A program made the position numbers and the translations under genes. Shown here piece after piece: positions 33,621-42,148 of a stretch of 64,000 nt of DNA (positions within the stretch are counted from its first letter, which is position 1; each line of letters opens with the position of its first letter). The notes under the pieces are model-generated. The model saw only the letters and a list, made by a program, of their open reading frames with translations. It was not told where the DNA came from and searched no databases. This stretch comes from Hymenobacter sp. UV11 (GTDB lineage Bacteria; Bacteroidota; Bacteroidia; Cytophagales; Hymenobacteraceae): positions 62,001 through 126,000 of the forward strand of contig NZ_SRII01000011.1 of assembly GCF_004684095.1 (NCBI RefSeq). Direction: 5' to 3'.

Positions 33621-33992
33621 ATGTGCTACCGTAAACACTTGCGCCAGGTGCGCCGCGCCCGTCGCCGGGCCAAGGTGCAGCAGCGGACGCTGCTTGCCCT
33701 GGAGTTAGAGGGCTTCGTAGCCCTCACCCTGCACACCGTCACCGAAACGCTGACCGTGCCCATCGAGCGGGAAGTGGGGGCGCAGGTCGCCGATACCCTG
33801 CGTGAAGCCTTACGTGAGCGCCGCCGCGCCCTCAAAACCGAGGCCGGGCAATTGCGGCGCGACGGGGGCGAAAACGCCTACCGACGGAGTAAAGCTCCGG
33901 CAGAACCAGTTGGCCAGTATCCGACGTGGACTACGGCAAACGCTACCGACCAGGCTCCACCGCCGGGCGAGGAGCGGGCCCTGCAAAGCTGA
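33621..33992 (+). CDS. Small basic protein, paralogue of 30193 gene
   Basis: A 123-residue protein: MCYRKHLRQVRRARRRAKVQ, then LLALELEGFVALTLHTVTET and VADTLREALRERRRALKTEA. It is homologous to the 30193 product. The C-terminal 35 residues are unrelated (low-complexity Ala/Pro/Thr) and overlap the end of the XRE gene on the other strand by 50 bp, so this end may be read-through from a recombination. An XRE gene is divergent upstream. Confidence 0.6.
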   Translation: MCYRKHLRQVRRARRRAKVQQRTLLALELEGFVALTLHTVTETLTVPIEREVGAQVADTLREALRERRRALKTEAGQLRRDGGENAYRRSKAPAEPVGQYPTWTTANATDQAPPPGEERALQS

Positions 33993-34197
33993 CGAGCTCG
34001 GCCAGCGGAATCTCCAGCGCCTGGGCCAGCGAGACGAGCACGTCCAGCGTCACAGAATAACGGGCCGTCTCGATGCGGTAAATCGTGGGCTTGGACACAT
34101 CCGCCACGTCGGCCAGCGCCTGCTGGCTCCAGCCCCGCGCCTCGCGCAATTGGCGCAGGTGCTGCCCAAAGGCCAGCAAAACCACCTCATTTTTCAC
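33943..34197 (-). CDS. XRE-family regulator, copy 2
   Basis: 84 residues with the same fold and text as copy 1 (FGQHLRQLREARGWSQQALA, then DVSKPTIYRIETARYSVTLD) and a Pro/Ala tail. It is divergent from the 34307 gene. The intervening 109 bp contain a perfect dyad (34229-34250), the likely operator. Confidence 0.85.
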   Translation of the reverse strand: MKNEVVLLAFGQHLRQLREARGWSQQALADVADVSKPTIYRIETARYSVTLDVLVSLAQALEIPLAELVSFAGPAPRPAVEPGR

Positions 34198-34228
34198 CCC
34201 GGCAAGCTGGACCTAAAAATCAGCCGCC

Positions 34229-34250
34229 TTGTAATCACATATGATTACAA
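34229..34250 (+). promoter_or_regulatory. Dyad operator between XRE copy 2 and the 34307 gene
   Basis: TTGTAATC and GATTACAA flank an ACATAT centre. Downstream, TACCTTGC (about 34266) is close to the -7 consensus. The same TACCTTGCGGC text occurs before the 35829 gene, showing a shared promoter type. Confidence 0.65.
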
Positions 34251-34306
34251 TCTTCTTTTTCCCCTTACCTTGCGGCCGCTAGCGCCCCACTGCACTACCT
34301 GCATCC

Positions 34307-34864
34307 ATGCCCCCTTCGCCCGACCCAACTCCCATCTGCATCCCCTACGCCCAGGCAACGCCGCACCAAATTTGCCTGGTCCTGGCCTACTCGATGGCGG
34401 CCCTACCGGAACACTTTCCGACGCTCAGCTTCGGTGCCTGGGCCGATGTGCTGCTTCAGCTTAAGCCCGATGTGTGGGTGGCCGGTGACGCCGTCTACCT
34501 CGACGACGAGGACCTCCAACACCTGACGCAGCGGCTGGCGGCCTTCTCGGAGCTGCCAGAGCTCGACCCGCCCATCTCCCCGGACCGCGCCGCCTACGTG
34601 TTCAAGCGCCTGTTCAACTACCAGGACGAGGCCCTGGAAGCCCTGCCGGATATGGCCGCGAACCCGCTGGCCTACGGCAGCCGCGTCTTTACGCTGGTGA
34701 CCAATCTGGCGCTGGGCAACTCCGTGGTTGATGAACTCTTCCACGCCACGCACCGGGGACCGCAGGGGCGCCCCGGCCGCGTGGACCCGGCCCTGGCGCG
34801 CGCTACCGCGCACGAGCAGGTGCGCGAGCTGCGCCGCGCCCGCGGCGAGATGGGCTATAGCTAG
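34307..34864 (+). CDS. Hypothetical protein, paralogue of 30605 gene
   Basis: A 185-residue protein with IPYAQATPHQICLVLAYSM, then EHFPTLSFGAWADVLLQLKP and ELPELDPPISPDRAAYVFKR. It shares these positions with the 30605 product. The C-terminal half is helical and ends in an Arg/Glu-rich segment (HEQVRELRRARGEMGYS). Unknown function, controlled by the divergent XRE gene. Confidence 0.6.
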   Translation: MPPSPDPTPICIPYAQATPHQICLVLAYSMAALPEHFPTLSFGAWADVLLQLKPDVWVAGDAVYLDDEDLQHLTQRLAAFSELPELDPPISPDRAAYVFKRLFNYQDEALEALPDMAANPLAYGSRVFTLVTNLALGNSVVDELFHATHRGPQGRPGRVDPALARATAHEQVRELRRARGEMGYS

Positions 34865-35002
34865 CAACTTCCGGCTAGCTGCTGCCTACTCAGCCCGGGG
34901 GCGCCCTACCACCCTGCCTCCGGGTTGGGCTGTCTAACCGCTGCCTACCCCGCGTTACGTGGCCTCCCGCCCCGGAATACTTACCGACACTCCTGCTGCT
35001 CC

Positions 35003-35293
35003 ATGCCTAAGCTTCGCATCCCCTCGCTACCCCTGGGGCTCACCCGCCTGTTTGAATTATCCATGACCTGGTCCTATGCTGGCCTGACGTTGAGGCTGGG
35101 CGGCCTGGCGGCCAGCCTGGTGTTCTCCTCAAACGCGCTGCCGGTGCTAGCCAAGTACCTCGTTATGCTCGTCACCATGGGCTGGCTGGCCCGGCTTTGC
35201 GAATCGGCGGGCCAGCGCTGGGGGTGGCTGGGCCTCGTGGGGTTCTTGGTGTTGGGAGCAGGCTTAGAGGTGAGCGCCTGGTGGCTGCGCTAG
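35003..35293 (+). CDS. Small membrane protein, 96 aa
   Basis: The start at ATG 35003 gives MPKLRIPSLPLGLTRLFELS, then two or three hydrophobic helices (LRLGGLAASLVFSSNALPV and LGLVGFLVLGAGLEVSAWWL). It is probably an inner-membrane protein. Family not recognised. It lies alone between two XRE-controlled modules. Confidence 0.55.
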   Translation: MPKLRIPSLPLGLTRLFELSMTWSYAGLTLRLGGLAASLVFSSNALPVLAKYLVMLVTMGWLARLCESAGQRWGWLGLVGFLVLGAGLEVSAWWLR

Positions 35294-35459
35294 TATCCGG
35301 CGCACGCGGTGGGGCCGCCGGTAGCTACTTCAACCCGCAAGCCGGCTCACCCGGAGAAATCCGCCGGTGCTGACGCACAGCCTCGCCCACTTGCCCGCTG
35401 GTAGCGAAGCTACGGTTACCGGCCGGCTTACTCAGGCTATTGCTTCAGCTAACGCTGAG

Positions 35460-35708
35460 CTAAGTCGGTCCTACTGCGCTGCTTTCTGCATCGGCAAAAT
35501 CCATCAATTCCCGCAGCGGTAGCTGGAGGGCCCGGGCCAGCGAAACCAGGACATCCAGGGTGGGCGCCCCCTTGGCGTGCTCAATCCGCTGCACGGTGAG
35601 CTTGGCCACATCGGCGTAATCCGCCAGGGCCTGTTGGCTCCACCCCCGCGCTTCCCGCAGCTTTCTCAAATGCACGCCGAAGGCCTCGACACTGGCCGGA
35701 TTTTTCAC
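35460..35708 (-). CDS. XRE-family regulator, copy 3
   Basis: 82 residues: FGVHLRKLREARGWSQQALA, then DVAKLTVQRIEHAKGAPTLD. It is paralogous to copies 1 and 2 and divergent from the 35829 gene, with 120 bp between starts. An imperfect dyad around GGTATAACATACTTATCC (about 35740) lies in the gap. Confidence 0.85.
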   Translation of the reverse strand: MKNPASVEAFGVHLRKLREARGWSQQALADYADVAKLTVQRIEHAKGAPTLDVLVSLARALQLPLRELMDFADAESSAVGPT

Positions 35709-35828
35709 GGCCGCAAACTCACCTCTACTGCCCAGCCTGCTGGTATAACATACTTATCCAAAACCGAATTATTTGCTACCTTGCGGCCCCAACTCCGGAA
35801 CACCGCTTTACTCACTACAGTCCCCGAT

Positions 35829-36575
35829 ATGCCCGCTCTACCCCTCGGCGAACGCTTCCACCAGCTCCGGACTACGCTGGCCGCGGAAGCGTACGACCCG
35901 AAAGCCTGGCCCCGCGCCCGCGTGGCCCGCGAGGCCGGCGTGTCAGGCGCGGCGCTCGCCCAACTGGAAGACACCGGCCGCAGCACGGCGGCTAACCTGG
36001 CCGCGCTGCTGCGCTTCTACCAGGACCAGGGCTTTAATCTGGCCTGGGTGCTGGCTCCCGACAACGAGGGGATTCCGCTCCACGCTTTCCGGGACATCTT
36101 CGAGGATGAGGCCCAGCGGGAAGCCGGCTACCAGCTGAACCGTGTGCACCGCCTGCTGCAACCGGCCGCAGCCGCACTCGACGCGGGGCAGCCGCCCACC
36201 CCCGAAGTCCTGCGTCCGCTCCTGGAACAAGTCCAGCAGGGGATTCACCAGGCGCTCGTTCACTTGCTACCCCCTATCCGGTTGGTTCTCAGTGCGGCCG
36301 ATTTAAGCGAATACCAACGGCGACTTCCCCCCGTGCGGGCGGCCGCGGCCGGGTGGCGCTCGGCCGCGGTGCACGTGGTACCCTACCACTATTACGAGGC
36401 CGGCGAGTCCCTCCCGCGCTGCGGCAGCCCGGCTTATTACCTGACCTATGACCCCGGGCTGGAGTTGGTCTCCGACTCCATTAAATGCCCCTACTGCCGG
36501 GTGCAGGTGGGCGAGAGCCGGGAATATCCCGGCTTAGCAAGCGCGGCAGTATGGAACGAGCAGGGGCTGTTCTAG
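35829..36575 (+). CDS. HTH protein with C-terminal zinc-ribbon-like segment
   Basis: A 248-residue protein, with start chosen at ATG 35829 (MPALPLGERFHQLRTTLAAE). ARVAREAGVSGAALAQLEDT is an XRE-type helix-turn-helix. The C-terminus has Cys pairs (PRCGSPAYYL, later KCPYCRVQVGE) that could bind zinc. It is controlled by the divergent XRE copy 3 and may itself be a regulator of the neighbouring modules. Confidence 0.65.
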   Translation: MPALPLGERFHQLRTTLAAEAYDPKAWPRARVAREAGVSGAALAQLEDTGRSTAANLAALLRFYQDQGFNLAWVLAPDNEGIPLHAFRDIFEDEAQREAGYQLNRVHRLLQPAAAALDAGQPPTPEVLRPLLEQVQQGIHQALVHLLPPIRLVLSAADLSEYQRRLPPVRAAAAGWRSAAVHVVPYHYYEAGESLPRCGSPAYYLTYDPGLELVSDSIKCPYCRVQVGESREYPGLASAAVWNEQGLF

Positions 36576-36701
36576 CTGACCGGCCACCCCGTCAACTAGT
36601 CGCCTTGCTTCTTCGCCCGCCTAATGCCCTACCCCCTGCCGCCGGCACCTGGTAAGCTGCTAGCAAGTAATTCTCTTTTCCTTATTCCCCTTACGTAACT
36701 G

Positions 36702-37292
36702 ATGCGCCTACCCATTTACGCCTACTTCCCAACCCTGGCCGTTCTCGCCGGGAGCCTACTCAGCAGCTGCTCCTCCGCTGACTCCAACTCCACCCCGGCG
36801 ACCCCTAAAACCGCGGCGGCTCAGTTCCCGTTCGGGGCCAAAGTTGACTCGCTCAATGGTATCGCCGGCCACACCTTCGGCCAGCCGGTGAGTGCCTTTC
36901 CTAAGATGCGGCTACTGCCGATTAGCCCTGGGGAACTGTCACGAACCTACTCCGAAGAGGAAGTTGCCGGCGCCAAGGCCACCGGCTGGTTTGGCAAGCA
37001 CCGTCCCCAGGTACCGACCCAGCTCTACTGGTTTTTGGACGACAAATTCTCCCAGTTTCGGGCGGTGGGCGACGCGGCCACGCTGCGGGCCGAGGCCATC
37101 TATTTATTAGGACCGGGCCAAGCCCAGGGGCAGTATCAGCTCTTCTGGGATGGTAGTCGGGCCCGGGCCGTGTTTTCGGAACAAGCCCGGGGCTTTGGGC
37201 GGGAAGGTACCCTGGACGTGCTCAGCAAGCCCCTGGAAGCTGAATTGGCGGCCAAGAAACAGGCTCTGCTCAAAGCCGACAATGACGAGTAG
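36702..37292 (+). CDS. Putative lipoprotein, 196 aa
   Basis: The N-terminus MRLPIYAYFPTLAVLAGSLL is a signal peptide, and SLLSSC is a fitting lipobox with Cys 23 as the acylated residue. A Ser/Thr/Pro-rich linker and a globular domain follow (FGQPVSAFPKMRLLPISPGE, later QLYWFLDDKFSQF). It is probably an envelope lipoprotein. Function unknown. It is followed 70 bp later by another exported protein on the same strand. Confidence 0.7.
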   Translation: MRLPIYAYFPTLAVLAGSLLSSCSSADSNSTPATPKTAAAQFPFGAKVDSLNGIAGHTFGQPVSAFPKMRLLPISPGELSRTYSEEEVAGAKATGWFGKHRPQVPTQLYWFLDDKFSQFRAVGDAATLRAEAIYLLGPGQAQGQYQLFWDGSRARAVFSEQARGFGREGTLDVLSKPLEAELAAKKQALLKADNDE

Positions 37293-37362
37293 GGTTCCTC
37301 TCGGGCTTACGTTCAGGTCTTTTAACGCCTTCCCTAACCTACCATAGCTCTACGCCTTTCCT

Positions 37363-37911
37363 ATGAAGCGTTTTTACTCCTGGGGCCTGGTCGCCCTACT
37401 GCTCGACCTGGCCTGTCCGCAGTCCACTCGGGCGCAAATCGTGGGCAAGTCCGTGCCAGCCTTTACCACGGCCGCCGGCACCCTCATCCGGCCCGGTGAT
37501 ACCCTGCGCCTGGGCCGCGGCACGCTGCCCAATGGCGACTTCCAGTACGTGTTCGTGCCGGACAACGTGTTTACGGGCAGCAAGCAGCAGAATTTTACTT
37601 CCCAACTGAGTAACCTCTGGGTGCGGGTGAAGGATATCCGGGTGCAGCGCTCGCGCAATTTTGGCGAGAAAACCGTCGCCGTCGTGAAAGCCAACACGCT
37701 GAACGGCTGCGTGGATTTGAACGCGGCCGAAGCGGCGGGGGAAATTATCACGGCGCACACGCGTACTGCCGCAGTCTCCGCCGCCGCGCCCGCCAGCGCC
37801 GCCCCGCCCCTGAGCACGGCCGACGAGCTGCTCAAGCTCAAAAAGCTTTACGACCAGAAGGTGCTGACCAAAGCCGAGTACGACGCGCAAAAGGCGAGGC
37901 TGCTGAAATAG
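37363..37911 (+). CDS. Exported protein with C-terminal SHOCT domain
   Basis: A 182-residue protein with a signal peptide (MKRFYSWGLVALLLDLACPQ) and a beta-rich middle (VFVPDNVFTGSKQQNFTSQL). Residues 150-182 hold a SHOCT short helical hairpin, ADELLKLKKLYDQKVLTKAE, ending YDAQKARLL. SHOCT hairpins are thought to mediate oligomer contacts. The Ala-rich linker before it is flexible. It probably works with the upstream lipoprotein. Confidence 0.75.
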   Translation: MKRFYSWGLVALLLDLACPQSTRAQIVGKSVPAFTTAAGTLIRPGDTLRLGRGTLPNGDFQYVFVPDNVFTGSKQQNFTSQLSNLWVRVKDIRVQRSRNFGEKTVAVVKANTLNGCVDLNAAEAAGEIITAHTRTAAVSAAAPASAAPPLSTADELLKLKKLYDQKVLTKAEYDAQKARLLK

Positions 37912-37945
37912 CTCCGGTGGTCCAGCCCACCGCGCCGCTGACTCT

Positions 37946-37968
37946 GGCCTCGGTTAAAAGTTTGGTAC
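37946..37968 (+). repeat. Copy of the GGCCTTGGTTAAAAGTTTGGT element end
   Basis: GGCCTCGGTTAAAAGTTTGG followed by TAC differs from the mer-cassette end by a single base over 23 positions, then diverges. It stands 35 bp after the SHOCT gene. No partner in opposite orientation was found nearby, so it is a solo end or one side of a larger or deleted element. Confidence 0.6.
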
Positions 37969-38079
37969 AGACCCAGCACCAGCCAAGAAAGGTCGCTCAA
38001 GTCGGGTAGGCAGTGGCCTTCCACCCGGCTTCTTCCTCCGTTCCCCAGGTTCGCTAATCAGCCTTTTGGGGCCATAACC

Positions 38080-38642
38080 CTAGCTGATAGGCGGCTTGGT
38101 TCCGGTTATCGACTTCGATTTGCGGGCCGCTTGTTTTTGTTTATCCCGCTTAATCCACTCGCTGATGCGGGCAAATTCCTGCTCCGAAGGCTGCCGGCCA
38201 GTTGTGTAAAAGTCCACGTTTTTGGCTTCCTTAATCATGGCTGAAAGGTGTTGCTGTTGAGGAAAGTGCTGGTTGATGCGCTGCTCGGCGGCTTTTAGGT
38301 TTAGTGCCCTAACGCTTCCAAAGAGGCGAGGCGCGCCCAGCGCTTTTTGGTAGCGTGCCAGGAGCTTGGTTTTATTTTCGAAGAAGACGCAGCTGCCGTG
38401 GCTCCTATCAAACGATAGTTTGCAAGCAAAGGCCGCTGGATTACCCGGTACGCATAGCTGTACTTTCCCGGGGCTCCGGTTAAATCTACTGCCGCAATCT
38501 GGCGCAGGCGCTCGACGACGCTCACGATTTTCTCAAAGGTACGGTTAAATCTACTGCGTTCGAGGAGACGCGTAAACATCCGGTCACTAAGGTCCTGCAA
38601 CTTAACGAGCGCTTGCGTGATAGCCACCTTATCAATTATCAC
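38080..38642 (-). pseudogene. Frameshifted hypothetical gene
   Basis: The first frame (MIIDKVAITQALVKLQDLSD, later RLRQIAAVDLTGAPGKYSYA) runs to a stop near 38301. The next frame carries KLLARYQKALGAPRLFGSVR, then INQHFPQQQHLSAMIKEAKN and EFARISEWIKRDKQKQAARK, to a TAG at 38080. The texts join around 38365 with one base lost or gained. The protein would be about 185 residues, helical and basic. Family not recognised. Confidence 0.5.
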
Positions 38643-38857
38643 CAGCTGCTAAATAATCTGGGGCGCATCAAAAGGTATGGGGCACCCCCACTTTTCGGTT
38701 GTCCCAGGCGACAACCGAGCGAATCGCCGCTCTACTTAGGAACTGCCTGCCCCATAACTCTGGGTGCGCTTCCAACATAATATCTACCCGCTAAAATCCC
38801 GCTTTCAGCAGTTTTCAGGGCTGTTTTTTAATAAAACGTCCGTATACAAATGCCGCC

Positions 38858-39007
38858 CTAGGCAACCTCGCGGCGCAGCAGCAGGACATGGCGGCCGCCT
38901 GCCGCTACTATGCGGTGGTAATGGACAAGGCCGGTAAGCACGAGCCGCAGTATCAGGAAGCCCGCGCCTATCTACGCCGGTATGGCTCCGCCAGAAAGTT
39001 ATTATAA
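38858..39007 (+). pseudogene. TPR-like C-terminal fragment
   Basis: The frame reads LGNLAAQQQDMAAACRYYAV, then KHEPQYQEARAYLRRYGSAR, to a TAA. It looks like one tetratricopeptide helix pair, without a proper start. The bases at 39008-39040 then repeat CTAGCTCTTTCCTTCA twice directly before the next gene. It is a remnant only. Confidence 0.35.
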
Positions 39008-39043
39008 CCTAGCTCTTTCCTTCACTAGCTCTTTCCTTCATTT

Positions 39044-40135
39044 ATGCACCTACACCTACTCTTCTCACTTCTGTTGTGCCTGCTACCAGCTTTACCGAGC
39101 CAAGCCCAACAGCCCCAACCGCTAACCTCGCCCGGCTACACCATCGAGGGCCGCGACCCACGCCTGGCCAGCCGGCACGTGTACCTATTGGCGGCCGAGC
39201 GTCCCAGCCATACCCAGCCATGGCCCGCGCTGGACTCAACCCAGGCCGATGCCACGGGGCACTTCGTGCTGCACGGCCGGGTGCCCGCTCCCGATGTGTA
39301 CTGGCTGCGCCTTGACAAGCAGCGCGTGCTACAACCCGTGCCGCTGGCAGGTCGGCAGGAGCACCTCAACGGGTCGGTGGAGCTCGCCCCAAGCAGCACC
39401 CGCCAAGCGCCGGTCTACCAGCTGCACCTGAGTGGCTCGCCGGAAGTGGAGTGGCTGCAAGCTCTGCTGCCCTACGGACTGCTGCGCAACCAAGCGGCTG
39501 CCGCCAACGACAAGCACCTGCGCCAGTTACAAGCCCAGCTGCGCCAGCGGACCGGTTCGTACCTGGCGCCCTACGTGGCCTTTCACTACCTGCGCCTGCA
39601 CCCCAGCGCCCGGCCGCTACTCGACTCGCTCACCACGCGCTTTGCCCGCGAACAGCCTGCCTGCCCCTACCTGCCGCGCCTGCGCGAGCTGCTCGACAAG
39701 GCCCCTACCCTGGCAGTCGGAGCGCTGGCCCCGGACTTTACCCTTACCGACCTGCACGGGCAGTCCGTGGCCCTGAGCAGCCTGCAGGGTCGCTACGTGC
39801 TGGTCGATTTCTGGGCCTCGTGGTGCAAGCCCTGCCGGGCCGAGAATCCGCACGTGCTCGCCGCCTACCAGCGCTTCCGTGACCAGGGCGTGGGCTTCAC
39901 GGTGCTCAGCGTTTCGCTTGACGAGAAGCCGGGCGCCTGGCAGCAGGCCGTGCAGCAGGATGGGCTGCCCTGGACGCAGGTGGCCGACCTGCAAGGCCTG
40001 CGGGGACCAACCGGAAACCTGTACCAATTGGTGGGCATTCCGGCCACCTTCCTACTCGACCCCGAGGGGCGCATCGTGGCTAAAGACCTGCGCGGGGCCG
40101 ACCTCAAGCAGGTGTTAGCCCGCCACCTGAACTAG
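39044..40135 (+). CDS. TlpA/thioredoxin-like protein, exported
   Basis: A 363-residue protein with a signal peptide (MHLHLLFSLLLCLLPALPSQ). A DUF4369-like beta domain occupies residues 25-130, and a thioredoxin fold residues 225-363. PDFTLTDLHGQSVALSSLQG leads to the redox motif FWASWCKPCRAENP, and the cis-proline region is VGIPATFLLDPEG. These TlpA/ResA-type oxidoreductases reduce disulfides in the periplasm of Bacteroidota. It stands alone on the + strand, followed by a long palindrome. Confidence 0.85.
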   Translation: MHLHLLFSLLLCLLPALPSQAQQPQPLTSPGYTIEGRDPRLASRHVYLLAAERPSHTQPWPALDSTQADATGHFVLHGRVPAPDVYWLRLDKQRVLQPVPLAGRQEHLNGSVELAPSSTRQAPVYQLHLSGSPEVEWLQALLPYGLLRNQAAAANDKHLRQLQAQLRQRTGSYLAPYVAFHYLRLHPSARPLLDSLTTRFAREQPACPYLPRLRELLDKAPTLAVGALAPDFTLTDLHGQSVALSSLQGRYVLVDFWASWCKPCRAENPHVLAAYQRFRDQGVGFTVLSVSLDEKPGAWQQAVQQDGLPWTQVADLQGLRGPTGNLYQLVGIPATFLLDPEGRIVAKDLRGADLKQVLARHLN

Positions 40136-40458
40136 CGGTAGCTTCCTGCCCGCTGCCCGCCAGTCGCCGGGCTCGCGCCACCCGGGCCTAATCTCCGGAC
40201 GAAGCGAAACCAGTACTTGCCGCCGCCTCGCACCAGCTGCCAGCAACGTGCAAAAGTCAGAGTAAATAGCCGATTTAAACGCTGCTGCACACCCGCACTG
40301 AATATAACTTTACCATTAATCAGCTCACTATTTTTCCGATGTCCGATTATAAACTATCCAAGAACCTAGCAGCTGATTTTCCTTCCATCCTAGCGTCTTA
40401 TTGACGGATGAGACAGGTAACTAACTGCTAGTCGCGGCGGGGTAGACGCTGAGCCATA
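40136..40458. other. Intergenic, no gene seen
   Basis: About 320 bases after the thioredoxin gene. Short frames only, and a moderately AT-rich stretch at 40290-40400. Confidence 0.4.
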
Positions 40459-40505
40459 CTACGCAACAAGCCCGGTGCTACGGTAGCACCGGGCTTGTTG
40501 CGTAG
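40459..40505. terminator. Perfect 23-bp-arm palindrome, bidirectional terminator
   Basis: The arms CTACGCAACAAGCCCGGTGC, extended by TAC, and their exact complement are separated by a single G. The palindrome lies between the converging thioredoxin and relaxase genes. No strong T-tract follows on either side, so it may be a terminator or an attachment/recombination structure. Confidence 0.5.
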
Positions 40506-40522
40506 CACCAATCGAGCGGGTT

Positions 40523-42148
40523 CTAATCCCACTCTATTTCCTCATCCTTGTCTTGACTTGGTTGCTCGATGATTTGCGTGGGGGATGCGCCGGTCCGGGG
40601 ATTCTGCTCCCAGCTGCCAGCGTCTTGCGGCCGCTCAGCTGTTTCGTTTTTAGCAGCGGCGGCGTCGGTGGCCGCCTGTTGGGCCTTTCTTGTTTCTTCC
40701 TCCTGGGCCGCCTGTTCCTGCGCGGCCCGCTGCGCGCGCGCTTGTTCAGCAGCCTGTTCCCGAGCCAGGCGCTCCTGCTCGGCCACGCGCTCCTTTTCAC
40801 GAGCCTCGGCGGCTTGCTGCGCTTCTACCTGTCTCTTGGCCTCGGCTAGTGCTTTCCGGTCGGCCTCCTCCAGTTCCGCTATCAGGGCCCGGCCCGCCGG
40901 CGTGACCTGCACTTGCTCCCGGTAAAGCGCCACTTGCTGTTCCGCCTCCAAAACTTTACCGTAGCGTATTTCCGCTACCAGGCCGTAATCACCGGCCTTC
41001 TCCGCCTGGTCAGCCTGCACGCGCAGAGCCGCTGGTACTGGCCAAGCCTGGCGCAGGTCGTCCATTTGCTGAGCCACTAGGTCCTGGCCCCGTTGCAGCA
41101 GGTCGGCTGGCAGCGCACCCTGCGCGACCTGAAGCAGCACCTTGTCAAGCTCGGCGGCGTGACGCTCCCGCTCGGCCTGGGCCTGGCTGGTTTCCTGCTT
41201 CACTTCGTCTTGCGCGTTCTTCGCTTCACTGCGTGCCGCATCAGCCTTTTGGAGCGAATCGCCCGCCCAGGTGCGCGACCGCTCCGACTCCTCGGCAGCC
41301 CCTGACGCGGCTACGGCTACCGCACCAACCGTTCCTAGCCGCTTGTTTGCGGCCTCCACCTGGCGGGCGATTTCCGCATTGATTTCTTCCTGCTGTTTGG
41401 CTCGCCACTCTTCGAGGCCCTTGCCGAACAAACTCCGGGGAGGGGTGGCCAGCACGAAGGGCTGCGGCTCAATCGGTTCTACCAGGGGGGCTATTTCCGC
41501 CGCTTTCTCGCCCCCCAGGGCGTACATCTGCCGCATCGTTTTGTGTTCTGCCCGGCTGCCCTTGATACCCCGCTCCAGACCAAACGGCTGCATGGCTTCC
41601 GCGAAATCCGTTTGCAGTTGCGAGAGCGTCTGGGGGGAAAACATGTCGCGGGCCGACAGCCTGGCCCCCTTGCTATTCTCCAAATTTACTTCGCCGGCCA
41701 GTCCCCCGTCCTTGCCTAGAATAGGCACCACGAAGCACTGAAAATGCGGGGTCTTCTCATCCTGGTGCAGCTTCATGGCGACCAGGTTATCGCCCCATTC
41801 CCGCTTGGCCCAGGCCAGGGTTTGCTTTTCCCACTCGCTGCCCCGCATGTCGGCTGCCTCCCCCGACTGCTTGTCCCGCTGCCAGATTTCCGCCGTTGGC
41901 CCGGCCGTTATCAGCACCTCTACGCACAGTACTGCCCCCTCCTTGGGCTTGCCCAGTCCGGCTTCCGCCATCCGCTTATCCACCAATTTTACCATTGCCT
42001 GGTTTTCGGTATTCAGGTATTCCTGATTCATATCGCGCCTGGAATCATCCGCATTGGGGGTGGATTTGCTGCGGTCGTTATGGGCTTGACGCTGCCCGAT
42101 GCCTTGCCTAGTTTTTATCTTTTCGATGCGAATGATTGCGTGTGCCAT
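40523..42148 (-). CDS. mob: Plasmid relaxase, MOBV (Mob/Pre) family
   Basis: I preferred the ATG at 42148 (MAHAIIRIEKIKTRQGIGQR) to one nine codons earlier. Residues 1-200 are the MOBV nuclease: QAHNDRSKSTPNADDSRRDM (His/Asn/Arg motif I), VLITAGPTAEIW, and motif III KLHQDEKTPHFQCFVVPI with the metal-binding histidines. The rest (250-541) is a long Gln/Glu/Ala coiled coil. It nicks oriT and pilots the plasmid strand during mobilisation. A candidate nick site lies 112 bp upstream. Confidence 0.9.
   Translation of the reverse strand: MAHAIIRIEKIKTRQGIGQRQAHNDRSKSTPNADDSRRDMNQEYLNTENQAMVKLVDKRMAEAGLGKPKEGAVLCVEVLITAGPTAEIWQRDKQSGEAADMRGSEWEKQTLAWAKREWGDNLVAMKLHQDEKTPHFQCFVVPILGKDGGLAGEVNLENSKGARLSARDMFSPQTLSQLQTDFAEAMQPFGLERGIKGSRAEHKTMRQMYALGGEKAAEIAPLVEPIEPQPFVLATPPRSLFGKGLEEWRAKQQEEINAEIARQVEAANKRLGTVGAVAVAASGAAEESERSRTWAGDSLQKADAARSEAKNAQDEVKQETSQAQAERERHAAELDKVLLQVAQGALPADLLQRGQDLVAQQMDDLRQAWPVPAALRVQADQAEKAGDYGLVAEIRYGKVLEAEQQVALYREQVQVTPAGRALIAELEEADRKALAEAKRQVEAQQAAEAREKERVAEQERLAREQAAEQARAQRAAQEQAAQEEETRKAQQAATDAAAAKNETAERPQDAGSWEQNPRTGASPTQIIEQPSQDKDEEIEWD

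Noticed and set aside
40553..40925. Several + strand ORFs opposite the relaxase C-terminus
   Set aside because: These are shadows of the Gln/Glu/Ala coiled coil, which reads as Leu/Ala/Cys-rich on the other strand.
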